A stretch of 64,000 nt of DNA from DASRAU01 sp035638075 (GCA_035638075.1 DASRAU010000009.1:62001-126000); one strand, 5' to 3'; shown: positions 7,117-15,690, counted from the first letter of the stretch. The notes: generated by a model from the letters alone, not told the origin. Program-made: numbers and translations.

Positions 7117-9778
7117 CGGCGCCGCCCGTCACCTCGGCCGTCGTGGTGACCCCGTCGCCGAGACCCGGCGCGGTGATGAAGACGTAGTCGCCCGACATCG
7201 CCAGGTTGCCGGAGCCGTCCTTCGAGCGGGCCCGGCAGTGATAGGTCGTCCCGGGCTGCAGGCCCGCCAGCGTCAGGAAGTGCGAGCGTGTCCCGGTCGG
7301 GGCCACGGGGGTCATCGTTCCGTACGCCGTGGTCGGTCCGTACTCGAGCTGCGAGTCCGACATCTCGTCGGTGGTCCACCCGACCAGCGTCGCCCCCGAG
7401 AGCAGCGGCCGCGCCGAGAACTGCGTGATGACCGGCGCCGTCGCGTCGCGCGACGGGCCGGTCGCGATGGCGGTGATTTCCCCCGCGCCGAGCGAGCGCG
7501 CGTACAGGCGCACGTCATCGAGCGCGCCGCCCAGCGTCGGACCCGCGGTTCCCGGGTACGAGCCGAACGTCAGCGCCTGCTGGGTCGTCGCCGGCCCGGG
7601 AGCGCCGGTCCACGCCAGCGAGGAGCGCTGCGCCCCGTCGACGAAGATCCGCCCGCCGGACGCGTCCACCACGAAGGCGACGTGGTGCCAGGCGCCGTCG
7701 TTCACGCCCGTCACCGCGAGGCTGCACCCGGTCCCGTCCCAGACGTAGTTCGAGGCGTCGCGGAAGTACCAGGCGCAGAGGCTGCCGCCCGAGGTGAACA
7801 CCTGGTAGCCGTTCTTCGACGACGCGGCGTACTTGTTGACGAAGGCGGTGAGCCCCGTCGCGGTGGTCTTCGTCCAGAAAGCGATGCTCAGCGGATAGCT
7901 GTCGAGGGCCGCAGCGTGCGGGAACGAGGCGACGTCGTTGACGCCGTCGAGCGCGAGGGCGAGCCCGGTGCGTCCGGCGACGTGCAGGCCCCCGTTGAGC
8001 AGCAGCCCGTCGTGGCCCAGCCCGGTGGCGTCGGAGACCGCGTTGCCGGCCCCCTCGTCGAGCTTCCAGTACGCCGACAACCCGCGCGACGGGTCGTTGG
8101 GCATGGTGGCGAAGACCTGGTCCGACGACATGGCCAGGTTGCCGGCGTTGTCGCGCGACCGGACGCGGTAGTGATAGGTCGTGCCGGCGGCGAGCCCGCT
8201 CAGCGGCTGGGAGTGCGACATGACGTAGGCGGCGCTGCGCACCGTGGTGGCGCCGTAGGTCGCGGTCGGCCCGTAATCCACCTGGGAGTCGGCCGGCTCG
8301 CTCGAGTTCCAGGAGACCATGGCGCCGGCGTTCTCCACCGCGGCGGCCTGGATCCCCGAGAGCGACGGACCGCTGGTGTCCGTCGTGCCGCTCCCCGCGA
8401 CCAGGAGCTGCGATGGAATCCGCACGATGAACGCGTCCTGGCGCGCCCCGCCCATGTTCGTGGTCCACATGAAGAACTGCCCGGTCGGGTCGATGTTCCC
8501 CTTCGGCATCTTGAAGTAGTCGTCGGTCCCGCCGCCCGACGCGTTGAGGTCGGTCATCACCGGCGCGACCACGAGCACGTCGAGGCTGCTGTCCATGCGG
8601 AAGCACTCGATTTCGTTGGCGCGGCTCGTGTTGCTGCGGTTCGCGCCGCTGCCGCAGGCGAACTGCTGCGACAGGGGAGCGCCGGCCCGGGCGTTCGACC
8701 AGCTGACGTGCGCCGGGGCCACCACGCTCCAGTCCATGTTGTTGTAAACGACCGGGGCGGAGGCCCAGCTGGTCTGATCGAGCGCGTAGACGCGGAAGGC
8801 GTTCGGCAGGTTGTTCCAGGCGTCCTGGCCGAGCGTGTAACCGTAGCCGTTGTCGGAGTGGCCCGGGGCGCCGCTCTGCCAGGGATGACGCGTTTCGACG
8901 CCGGTCTGGAGATCGATGATCCGGTTGTCCACCCCGGACACGCCGTCGACGTCCTCCTTGATCTGCAAGTAGCGGCCGCTGGCGTCGACCTGGCACTCAT
9001 CGTAGTTGCCGGCCCCGACGCGCGGGACCCACTTGAAGATCCGCTGGTCCTCGATGTACGCGAAGCAGCCGAGCGGCGTCCCCGCCGAGTTCTTCAGGGT
9101 CCCCGAGTGCACCCGGTCGTCGTGGCTGCTGTGCAGCTGCCAGACGGTGTTCCCCGACCCGAACTGCGCCGTCGCGTCGAAGACCGTCGTGAGCGCGTGC
9201 GTCATGACGTCGTAGCGCTGCAGCGTCATGCCGCGGAAGACGTAGAGCGCGTTCGGCATGGTCGAGCTGAAATACCACCCCTCGCCGGTGAACGAGGCAT
9301 ACGGGCTCGTCGAGGCGAACATCGCCCCGAGCTTGGTCACGGCGCCGGTCGTCTTGTCGATGCTGAAGAGGGTCGGCCCGACCCCTCCCTGGCCCTTGCT
9401 CGTGATGATGAAGGCCAGCAGCGTGTTGCTGCCGGCGCTGTTGTTCATGTTGTTCCAGTAGGAGTAGCCGACCGAGTTGATGCAGTCCCCGCCGCCGCAG
9501 TCGGTCGAGTTGGTCAGCCGAATCCCTTCCGTGCCGTAAGGGGCGGGGAAGTAGAACGAGCCCCGCTGCGGCAGGAAGGAGCCGATCTGGGCGGCGCTGT
9601 AGCGCGCCCGGACGACGGTGGAGTTGCTCTTCTCGATGAAGCCCCCGGGGGCCATGGCCGCCGCCTGGGCGTTCGTGTCGAAGAGATCCAGGATCCCGAG
9701 GCGGAGATGGGACAGGGCGGACCAGGCCAGCACCAGCAGGGTCGCGCTGCCAAGAGCCACACGCGTTTTGGACGACAT
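7064..9778 (-). CDS. Large secreted protein: propeller-like region, FN3, LamG, FN3
   Basis: 904 residues with an N-terminal hydrophobic signal/anchor (SATLLVLAWSAL). The first half (about 45-460) has repeated short strands rich in Trp, Tyr and Asp and resembles a beta-propeller. A fibronectin-III domain (about 470-560), a LamG/concanavalin-like domain (about 570-770; SIAFWTKT, WHHVAFVVDASGGRIFVDG, LDDVRLYARSL) and a second FN3 follow. The two FN3 copies are clearly related (SQVDYGPTATYG versus SQLEYGPTTAYG; GNLAMS in both). A surface carbohydrate-binding role is inferred. It starts at the edge of a 537-base non-coding region shared with the divergent rsbR operon. Confidence 0.85.
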   Translation of the reverse strand: MSSKTRVALGSATLLVLAWSALSHLRLGILDLFDTNAQAAAMAPGGFIEKSNSTVVRARYSAAQIGSFLPQRGSFYFPAPYGTEGIRLTNSTDCGGGDCINSVGYSYWNNMNNSAGSNTLLAFIITSKGQGGVGPTLFSIDKTTGAVTKLGAMFASTSPYASFTGEGWYFSSTMPNALYVFRGMTLQRYDVMTHALTTVFDATAQFGSGNTVWQLHSSHDDRVHSGTLKNSAGTPLGCFAYIEDQRIFKWVPRVGAGNYDECQVDASGRYLQIKEDVDGVSGVDNRIIDLQTGVETRHPWQSGAPGHSDNGYGYTLGQDAWNNLPNAFRVYALDQTSWASAPVVYNNMDWSVVAPAHVSWSNARAGAPLSQQFACGSGANRSNTSRANEIECFRMDSSLDVLVVAPVMTDLNASGGGTDDYFKMPKGNIDPTGQFFMWTTNMGGARQDAFIVRIPSQLLVAGSGTTDTSGPSLSGIQAAAVENAGAMVSWNSSEPADSQVDYGPTATYGATTVRSAAYVMSHSQPLSGLAAGTTYHYRVRSRDNAGNLAMSSDQVFATMPNDPSRGLSAYWKLDEGAGNAVSDATGLGHDGLLLNGGLHVAGRTGLALALDGVNDVASFPHAAALDSYPLSIAFWTKTTATGLTAFVNKYAASSKNGYQVFTSGGSLCAWYFRDASNYVWDGTGCSLAVTGVNDGAWHHVAFVVDASGGRIFVDGAQRSSLAWTGAPGPATTQQALTFGSYPGTAGPTLGGALDDVRLYARSLGAGEITAIATGPSRDATAPVITQFSARPLLSGATLVGWTTDEMSDSQLEYGPTTAYGTMTPVAPTGTRSHFLTLAGLQPGTTYHCRARSKDGSGNLAMSGDYVFITAPGLGDGVTTTAEVTGGAVTPTPAASDATPPSSSM

Positions 9779-10315
9779 CAGTCGGACCCTCCCTCACGTC
9801 GAAGTGCCGCGCGTGCGTCCCGACGACCGGGTCGCACTCTCCCGCCCGCTCCGGGCGACGGGTGGAACGCTGCAGGAGAAGCTCTTCGCATATCGAGGCG
9901 CCGCGTAGCGCAACGGATGTGCCATGCGTGGAACTGCGGAGGGCGGATCGCGAATTGTTGCGATATGACGGCATCTTTTCCCCGAAAGGTTCCTGCGTGG
10001 AAACCGAGGGGTGCCTCTGCGTAGTCTCCACAACTTGCCGCGACCGTCCTGTGGGACGGATGCTGCGTCCCGTATCCGGAACATTCGGGACAGTCCCGCC
10101 CCTCCTGAACGGCTCACGGGATTGTCGGGAGTTCCCCGACACCGACCGCGGGATCACAGCGGCCGGGAACGCGTGGAATCCCCAACGGCCGGACCCTGGT
10201 TCGCGTGGCATAACGGAGGCCGACCTACGGAGAACCGGCCGACCTTTTGCGGCAGCCCCTTCGTGCGGCGGGGTTTCCCGGACAGGGCCGGCACCGCGGG
10301 TCAGGAGGATGCCCC
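9779..10315. other. Non-coding divergent control region (537 bases)
   Basis: No convincing gene is seen here; the short open frames lack family features and good ribosome sites. The region must hold the promoters of the secreted protein (leftward) and of the rsbR operon (rightward). It contains a dense set of short inverted repeats (10044-10059, 10053-10071, 10086-10098, 10123-10141) and a direct repeat GGCCGACC at 10218 and 10237. No clear -35/-10 pair was found. Confidence 0.6.
10044..10141. promoter_or_regulatory. Cluster of GGGAC/GTCCC inverted repeats upstream of the rsbR operon
   Basis: Four inverted repeats in 98 bases: CCGTCC-TGTG-GGACGG; GGGACG-7-CGTCCC, which overlaps the first; CGGGAC-A-GTCCCG (10086-10098); and TGTCGGG-5-CCCGACA (10123-10141). 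The words CGGGACAGTC (10086) and CGGGATTGTC (10117) share CGGGANNGTC and start 31 bases apart, about three helical turns. They could be operator sites or alternative RNA hairpins; no known regulator motif is recognised. Confidence 0.4.
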
Positions 10316-11230
10316 ATGAAGAAGGCCGCCATCGCTCCGGTCAAGGATCCCAAGCAGGAGGCCAACACCATCCTCGGCCCCCACACCGCCGCGCTGCTGC
10401 GCGAGCTCGTGTCGCACCTGCGTGAAAACCGGACGCAGCTGCGGCAGGAATGGGCCCGGCGCATCACCGAGGCGCGGCTTCTGACCGCCATGTCCACCGA
10501 GGAGGTCTTCGCCGAGGCGACCTCCGTGTACGACAACTACGTCGAGGCGCTCGAGACCGGGACCTTCGAGGCGCTGCAGGCGTATGCGCGCAATCTCTCC
10601 GAGCGCATCATCCCGCGCGGCGTCGAGACCCACGAGGTCGTCGGCATCGTGCTGCTGCTGCGCGACGTTCTGGCGCGGTCGCTGTTCGCCAAGTACCAGC
10701 ACGACTTCGCGCTCCTGAACCGCATCCTCGACGCCTACGAGCCGGCGGCGAACCGCATCGCCATCACCGTGGCCGTCGGCTTCGTGCAGGAGCGGGAGCG
10801 CACCATCCGCGAGCAGCAGGAGGCGATCCGCGAGCTGTCGACGCCGGTCCTCCAGGTGCGCGACCGCCTGCTCATCCTGCCGATCATCGGCGTCATCGAC
10901 CCGCAGCGCGCCCGCCAGCTCACCGAGCAGCTCCTGCGCGGCATCCGGGCGAACCGCGCCAAGGTCGTGGTCATCGACATCACCGGCGTCGCCGCGATGG
11001 ACAGCAACGTCGCCAATCACCTGGTCCAGACGGTCGAGGCCTCGCGCCTCCTGGGCGCCACCGTCATCGTCACCGGGCTGTCGCCGGAGATCGCCCAGAC
11101 GCTCGTCAACATCGGCGTGGACCTGGCCAAGATGACGACCGTCGGCGACCTGCAGGGAGGCATCGAGCAGGCGGAGCGTCTGCTCGGCTACAAGGTGGCG
11201 ATCGCGGAGGCGATGGCCGCGGAAGTCTGA
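10316..11230 (+). CDS. rsbR: Stressosome scaffold/sensor RsbR (RsbRD-type N-terminus + STAS)
   Basis: 304 residues. The N-terminal helical half (about 20-165) matches the RsbRD N-terminal type (LLRELVSHLRENRTQLRQEW, ERIIPRGVETHEVVG) rather than the globin-like RsbRA form. The C-terminal STAS domain (about 180-300) has LILPIIGVID, VVVIDITGVAAMD and GLSPEIAQTLVNIGVDL. RsbR and RsbS build the stressosome that holds RsbT until stress. Relative to Bacillus RsbRA, the two phospho-threonines T171 and T205 correspond to Pro196 and Ser230, with the 34-residue spacing kept. The ATG is chosen because AGGAGG lies 7 bases upstream. First gene of a six-gene operon. Confidence 0.9.
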   Translation: MKKAAIAPVKDPKQEANTILGPHTAALLRELVSHLRENRTQLRQEWARRITEARLLTAMSTEEVFAEATSVYDNYVEALETGTFEALQAYARNLSERIIPRGVETHEVVGIVLLLRDVLARSLFAKYQHDFALLNRILDAYEPAANRIAITVAVGFVQERERTIREQQEAIRELSTPVLQVRDRLLILPIIGVIDPQRARQLTEQLLRGIRANRAKVVVIDITGVAAMDSNVANHLVQTVEASRLLGATVIVTGLSPEIAQTLVNIGVDLAKMTTVGDLQGGIEQAERLLGYKVAIAEAMAAEV

Positions 11231-11259
11231 CGTCCTCCGGGGAAGGAGCGGTCCTCGAG

Positions 11260-11658
11260 ATGGAAGTCCCGATTCTCAAGCAGGGCCCGTATCTGATCGC
11301 GTCGATCCAGTCGGCGCTGAACGACGCGGACCTGCGCTTCCTGCGCGACAACCTCGTGGAGCGGGTCGGCAAGCTCCGCGCCCGCGGGGTGATCGTGGAC
11401 GTGACGGCGCTCGACGTGATGGATTCGTACGCCAGCCGGACGCTGCGGGACATCGCGCACATGACGCGGCTCCGGGGCGCGGAAACGGTGATCGTGGGCA
11501 TCCAGCCCGAGGTGGCGTTCGCGATGGTGCAGCTCGGGCTGATGCTCGAAGGGGTGGCGACGGCGCTGGACCTGGAGGAGGGGCTGGAGTTCCTCGACGC
11601 CAGGACCAGACAGCGGAACGCGGCCGGCGCCAGGGAGGCGGGAAGACGTGCCCCATGA
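11260..11658 (+). CDS. rsbS: Stressosome STAS protein RsbS
   Basis: 132 residues, a single STAS domain closely matching Bacillus RsbS: VPILKQGPYLIASIQ, VIVDVTALDVMDS, GIQPEVAFAMVQLGLMLE and TALDLEEGLEFL. Ser56 in VMDSY corresponds to the serine phosphorylated by RsbT (Ser59 in Bacillus). Known role: antagonist that sequesters RsbT in the stressosome with RsbR. GGAAGGAG lies 11 bases upstream of the ATG, a slightly long spacing. The 3' end overlaps the GTG start of rsbT by 11 bases. The C-terminal tail (ARTRQRNAAGAREAGRRAP) is extra and Arg-rich. Confidence 0.92.
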   Translation: MEVPILKQGPYLIASIQSALNDADLRFLRDNLVERVGKLRARGVIVDVTALDVMDSYASRTLRDIAHMTRLRGAETVIVGIQPEVAFAMVQLGLMLEGVATALDLEEGLEFLDARTRQRNAAGAREAGRRAP

Positions 11659-12070
11659 AGAGGCGGTTCTCGTCCAGGAAGAACGCGTCGCCATCCTGTC
11701 CGACAGCGACGTCGTCCGGGCGCGCCAGGTGGGCCGGACGCTCGCGGCCACGATCGGCTTCTCGGCGACCGACCAGGCGCTCATCGCCACGGCGATCTCC
11801 GAGCTGGCGCGCAACATCGTGCTCTACGCCCGCTCGGGCGAGGTGCGCGTCGATGCGCTGTCCAACGGCGGCCGGCGCGGCCTCATCGTGGTGGCGCGCG
11901 ACGACGGCCCGGGCATTCCCGACATCGAGCGCGCGCTCGAGCCGGGGTTCTCGACATCCGGGGGGCTCGGGCTCGGCCTGCCGGGAGTGCGCCGGCTCAT
12001 GGACGAGCTCAAGGTCGAGTCGAAGCGCGGCCGGGGCACGACCGTGACGGCGCGGAAATGGCTGCGATGA
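11648..12070 (+). CDS. rsbT: Serine/threonine kinase and switch protein RsbT
   Basis: 140 residues, GHKL ATP-binding fold: N-box ISELARNIVLYA, G1 box DDGPGI, and a glycine-rich lid GGLGLGLPGVRRLMDEL. This is the RsbT/RsbW-type kinase. In the known pathway RsbT phosphorylates RsbR and RsbS, leaves the stressosome, and activates a partner through that partner's RsbU-like N-terminus. GTG start inside rsbS and overlap with the next gene indicate tight coupling. There is no sigma factor or anti-sigma gene nearby; the likely partner is the sensor kinase two genes downstream. Confidence 0.92.
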   Translation: MPHEEAVLVQEERVAILSDSDVVRARQVGRTLAATIGFSATDQALIATAISELARNIVLYARSGEVRVDALSNGGRRGLIVVARDDGPGIPDIERALEPGFSTSGGLGLGLPGVRRLMDELKVESKRGRGTTVTARKWLR

Positions 12071-12693
12071 TGAAACCGGCGGTGGCGGCGAAGCGGCCGG
12101 TCCTGTGGGGCACCGCGGGCCGGATCATGGCCGGGGAGTCGATCTCCGGCGACCAGGCGTTCGTGCGCGATCTGCTGGACGGCGGGATGCTCCTGGCGGT
12201 GCTCGATGGCGCCGGCCACGGGTCGGCGGCGGCCGAGGCGGCCGAAGCGGGACGGGCCATCCTCGAGCGCCACGCGGGGCTGCCGCTCGTGCGCCTGTTC
12301 CGATCGTGCCACGACGGCCTGCGCGGCACGCGCGGCTGCGCCATGAGCGCGGTGGTCCTCAACGCGGCGGGGGATCGTCTCAGCTGGATCGGCATCGGCA
12401 ACGTCGAGGCGGTGGTGTGGCGGCCCGACCCGCGCGCCCTTCCCCGTCAGGAGCACCTGCTGCTGCGCGGCGGGCTCGTCGGCTGCCAGATGCCGATCCC
12501 GTTCGAAGCCTCGCAGCCGGTGCGCCCGGGGGACCTCATCGCGCTGGCGACCGACGGGGTCCGGGGGGATTTCACGCCCCTGTTGAACAACTACGACCCG
12601 CCGCAGCGCATCGCCGAGCGCATCGTCGAGCGGCACGCGACCGCGCAGGACGACGCGCTGGTGCTGGTGGCGCGGGCCAGAGGTGCGGCATGA
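12058..12693 (+). CDS. rsbX: PP2C/SpoIIE-type phosphatase, RsbX-like
   Basis: 211 residues. The PP2C-like core shows GESISGDQAFVRD, LLAVLDGAGHGSAAAEAA, MSAVVLNAAGDRLSWIGIGNVEAV, LRGGLVGCQMP, DLIALATDGV and AQDDALVLVAR, in the order found in RsbX. RsbX dephosphorylates RsbR and RsbS and resets the stressosome. The length is close to Bacillus RsbX. Two starts are possible: ATG 12058, or ATG 12067 which forms an ATGA overlap with the rsbT stop. Its stop overlaps the next ATG by 4 bases. Confidence 0.87.
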   Translation: MAAMMKPAVAAKRPVLWGTAGRIMAGESISGDQAFVRDLLDGGMLLAVLDGAGHGSAAAEAAEAGRAILERHAGLPLVRLFRSCHDGLRGTRGCAMSAVVLNAAGDRLSWIGIGNVEAVVWRPDPRALPRQEHLLLRGGLVGCQMPIPFEASQPVRPGDLIALATDGVRGDFTPLLNNYDPPQRIAERIVERHATAQDDALVLVARARGAA

Positions 12694-13619
12694 GCGAGGG
12701 ACGGACGGGACTGGAAAAGGATTACCGCGAGGCTTTGCACGAGCACCTGACGGAGCCGAGCGAGACGACCCTCGAGCGCGCCTACGAGATGGGCCGCGCC
12801 GCGCTCTCCGCCCGGCTCGGCGTGCTGGAGCTGGCGCAGGTGCACCTCGAGGCGGCGCGGGCGGAGGAATCGGCGGCCGAAGGCAACGGCCACCTGGGCC
12901 GCGAGCGGGCCGTGCGCACCGAGCAGTTCCTGCTCGAGAGCCTGACGCCGTTCGAGATGACCCACCGGGCCTTCCGCGAGGCGACCGTGGCGCTGCGGCG
13001 GCTGAACGAGCGGGTCGAGGACGAGGCGAAGCGCATCGCCCACGCGCTGCACGACGAGGCGGGGGCGCTGCTCGCCACGGCGCACATCGCGGTGGAGGAG
13101 GTGGCGCAGTCGCTGCCCCCCGGCAAGCGGGGCGGCTTCCCGCGCATCCGGGAGATCCTCGTCGAGATCGAGAAGGAGCTGCGGCGCCTGTCGCACGAGC
13201 TGCGGCCGACCATCCTCGACGACCTCGGGCTGATGCCGGCGCTCGACTTCCTGACCAAGGGCGTGGCGGGACGCACCGGGCTGCAGATCCGCACGGAAGG
13301 GGCGATCGCCGGACGGCTGCCGCCGTCGATCGAGACCACCCTCTACCGCACCGTCCAGGAGGCGCTCAACAACGTCGTCAAGCACGCCCACGCCACCCGC
13401 GTGGTCGTGCGCGTGCACCGCGATCCGGGGAGCGTGCGGCTCGAGGTGCGGGACGACGGCGTGGGGTTCGACATGGGGACCGGCACGGAAGGAGCGGAGC
13501 GGGGGCTCGGACTGACGGGCCTCCAGGAGCGCGCCGACTCCCTGCGCGGATCGCTGCACCTCGACTCGACTCCCGGACGGGGCACCGAACTCATCATGAT
13601 CCTCCCACTGGAGGCCTGA
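12690..13619 (+). CDS. Sensor histidine kinase with RsbU_N-like domain (HisKA_3)
   Basis: 309 residues, no membrane segment. The N-terminal 95 residues resemble the RsbT-binding domain of RsbU (EALHEHLTEPSETTLERAYEM; VLELAQVHLEA; FEMTHRAF). A dimerisation/phosphoacceptor HisKA_3 region follows (KRIAHALHDEAG, His121), with LRRLSHELRPTILDDLGL. The HATPase domain has VQEALNNVVKHA, DDGVGF and GLGLTGLQER. This is a NarX/DegS-class cytosolic kinase. The order and overlaps with rsbT and rsbX suggest that free RsbT binds it in place of RsbU, which is inference. The response regulator follows one base after its stop. Confidence 0.88.
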   Translation: MSEGRTGLEKDYREALHEHLTEPSETTLERAYEMGRAALSARLGVLELAQVHLEAARAEESAAEGNGHLGRERAVRTEQFLLESLTPFEMTHRAFREATVALRRLNERVEDEAKRIAHALHDEAGALLATAHIAVEEVAQSLPPGKRGGFPRIREILVEIEKELRRLSHELRPTILDDLGLMPALDFLTKGVAGRTGLQIRTEGAIAGRLPPSIETTLYRTVQEALNNVVKHAHATRVVVRVHRDPGSVRLEVRDDGVGFDMGTGTEGAERGLGLTGLQERADSLRGSLHLDSTPGRGTELIMILPLEA

Positions 13620-13620
13620 C

Positions 13621-14253
13621 ATGCCGTTGCGAGTACTCCTGGCCGACGATCACCCGATGTTCATGCAGGGACTGAAGGGGATCCTGGAACGCGAGCGTCT
13701 CGAGGTGGTGGGCGAGGCGGCCGACGGCCGCACCGCCGTGCGCCTGGCGGAGAAGCTCCACCCCGATGTCGCGGTCCTCGACCTCGCCATGCCGCTGCTC
13801 AACGGCATCGATGCGGCGCGCGAGATCAAGGTGGTGTCGCCGAACACCGGCGCGCTCCTCCTGACCTCGTACAGCGAGGAGCAGTACGTCATCGACGCGC
13901 TGCGGGCCGGGGTGTCCGGCTACCTCCTGAAGACCCGCGCCGCCGAGGACCTCGTGCAGGCGATCCGTGAGGTGTCGCGCGGCACGCTGTACCTCAGCCC
14001 GGGCGTGTCGCGCGAGGTGCTGCAGGCGCACCTGAACGGCGAGGCGGTGCCCGCCGACCCGCTGTCCACCCGCGAGCGCGAGGTGCTGCAGCTCATCGCG
14101 GAAGGAAAGTCGATGAAGGAGATCGCCGCGCTCCTGACGATCAGCGTCAAGACGGTGGAGACCCACCGGATGCGGCTGACCGGCAAGCTCGAGATCCACG
14201 ACACCGCGAGCCTCGTGCGCTATGCCATCCGCCGGGGGATGATCCGCCCCTGA
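13621..14253 (+). CDS. Response regulator, NarL/FixJ family
   Basis: 210 residues. A receiver domain (1-120) has acidic residues LADDH and the phosphoacceptor Asp54 in AVLDLAMP, with Thr/Lys switch residues TSYSEEQ and LKTRA. The C-terminal LuxR-type helix-turn-helix (about 148-200) reads LSTREREVLQLIAEGKS, MKEIAALLTISVKTVETHRM. It is the obvious partner of the preceding HisKA_3 kinase and therefore the transcriptional output of the whole rsb module. Its targets are unknown; the repeated GGGAC/GTCCC elements upstream of rsbR are one candidate for autoregulation. Confidence 0.93.
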   Translation: MPLRVLLADDHPMFMQGLKGILERERLEVVGEAADGRTAVRLAEKLHPDVAVLDLAMPLLNGIDAAREIKVVSPNTGALLLTSYSEEQYVIDALRAGVSGYLLKTRAAEDLVQAIREVSRGTLYLSPGVSREVLQAHLNGEAVPADPLSTREREVLQLIAEGKSMKEIAALLTISVKTVETHRMRLTGKLEIHDTASLVRYAIRRGMIRP

Positions 14254-14267
14254 TCCCCGGCGCCCGC

Positions 14268-14303
14268 CCTATATAAAGGATAGGCGTCCCGGCCTCGTGC
14301 CGG
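14268..14303. terminator. Weak hairpins between convergent genes
   Basis: Two small stems lie in the 65-base gap between the response regulator and pirin: CCTAT-7-ATAGG (14268-14284) and CCGGC-5-GCCGG (14289-14303). There is no long T-run. They may end both transcripts, but the call is tentative. Confidence 0.3.
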
Positions 14304-14318
14304 CGGCCGCCCCCCTTC

Positions 14319-15026
14319 TCAGGCCAGGTCGAACACCAGGAACGAGGCGTCTCCGTCCTCGTCGGGCGCGCGGATCTCGAGGCGCGGCTCCTCGACGGCG
14401 GCGGCGCCGTCGCCGGCGATGAGCATGGTGCCGTTGAGATCGATGCGTCCCCGGGTGACGTGCACCCAGCCGTGCCGCTTGGGATCCAGGGGCGCGGTCA
14501 GCGAGCGTCCCGCCTCGAGGTGCCCGAAGGAGAGCACCACGTCCTGGTGGATCGTGACCGAGCCGTCGCGCGCATCGCGCGAGCCGATGGGGCGCAGGGT
14601 GTTGCGGCGGTCCGGCTCGGGGAACGCCTTCTGCTCGTAGCCGGGCGTGAGCCCCTTGCGCTCGGGCAGGAACCAGATCTGCAGGAAGTGGACCGGCTCG
14701 TCCGGCGAGGGATTGAACTCGCTGTGCGACACGCCGGTGCCGGCGCTCATCCGCTGCACGTCGCCGGCGCGGATGATCGAGCCGGTGCCGAGGCTGTCCT
14801 TGTGCTCGAGCGCCCCCTCGAGGACGAGGGAGACGATCTCCATGTCGCTGTGCGAGTGGGTGCCGAAGCCCTTGGCCGGCTTGACGCGGTCGTCGTTGAT
14901 GACGCGCAGCGATCGGAAGCCGACGAAGTTGGGGTCGAAGTAGCCGCCGAAGGAGAAGGTGTGGCGGCTGTCGAGCCAGTCGAGGCGCGTGCGACCGCGA
15001 TCGGTCGAGGCGCGGACGATGATCAT
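14319..15026 (-). CDS. Pirin family protein (bicupin)
   Basis: 235 residues. The N-terminal cupin carries the pirin signature: SFGGYFDPNFVGFRSLRVINDD, GFGTHSHSDMEIVSLVLEG, GTGVSHSEFN and HFLQIWFLP. His residues in THSHSDME and SHSEFN plus a Glu form the metal site. Pirins of this kind are Fe-binding and some are quercetin dioxygenases; the physiological role is unknown. The start is set by AGGAGGAGC just upstream of the ATG; an upstream extension in frame would run into the tRNA gene. It lies 40 bases downstream of tRNA-Ser on the same strand and may share its transcript. Confidence 0.9.
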   Translation of the reverse strand: MIIVRASTDRGRTRLDWLDSRHTFSFGGYFDPNFVGFRSLRVINDDRVKPAKGFGTHSHSDMEIVSLVLEGALEHKDSLGTGSIIRAGDVQRMSAGTGVSHSEFNPSPDEPVHFLQIWFLPERKGLTPGYEQKAFPEPDRRNTLRPIGSRDARDGSVTIHQDVVLSFGHLEAGRSLTAPLDPKRHGWVHVTRGRIDLNGTMLIAGDGAAAVEEPRLEIRAPDEDGDASFLVFDLA

Positions 15027-15066
15027 GCGGGCTCCTCCTCGAGGGAAGGAACGGGAGGGTCGAAGG

Positions 15067-15156
<90 letters not shown>

Positions 15157-15181
15157 GGAATGACGGGCTGGGAAGCGCGTC

Positions 15182-15210
15182 ATCATAGATTTCCTTCCGC
15201 GATCCGTCAA
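15182..15210 (-). promoter_or_regulatory. Sigma-70-type promoter of tRNA-Ser
   Basis: On the reverse strand TTGACG (-35) and TATGAT (-10) are separated by exactly 17 bases, each matching consensus at five of six positions. The predicted start is about 20 bases before the mature tRNA 5' end. The same -35 word occurs upstream of nrdJ. Confidence 0.75.
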
Positions 15211-15690
15211 CGACCGCTCACCCGTTCGGCAATCCTCACCGCCGGGGGCCGCCGCGCGCTCGCCCGCCGGGGACGCGGTGGCGGCGCGCGTGGAAACATT
15301 CGATCCGTACGCTTTGCTCGAACACACCACGCGCGCGCCGCGCCGCTCGACTCTCGGGCGCGCGCGATGGCCGGCGACTGCGCCGCCGGGTCTATCGGCG
15401 CGCCCTCCGAGACGTCCCTGCGGTCGAACGCGCGGCGGCCCCGGTAGCAAGGCCACGATCGAGGGCTCGTTGGCGGCCCGGGGCGCACTCTCCTGGCACG
15501 CTTCCCGAGCCTTCCGGAGAGCGTGTTTCGAAACCCTCCAGGGCTGGAAGTGGCTCTCGGCGGGGCATTGCTCCGAAAGTATGAAAGTTTCGGATAGAGC
15601 TTGGCCGGATGGGGTGTAAAATCAGGCAACTCGGAAGCAAATCCGGAGGCGGAACGGGAAAAATTTTTTGAGTCACCGCCTGGTCACAGG

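Noticed and set aside
9862..10425. A 187-codon frame upstream of rsbR
   Set aside because: No family motif, atypical composition, overlap with rsbR in another frame, and a region full of inverted repeats.
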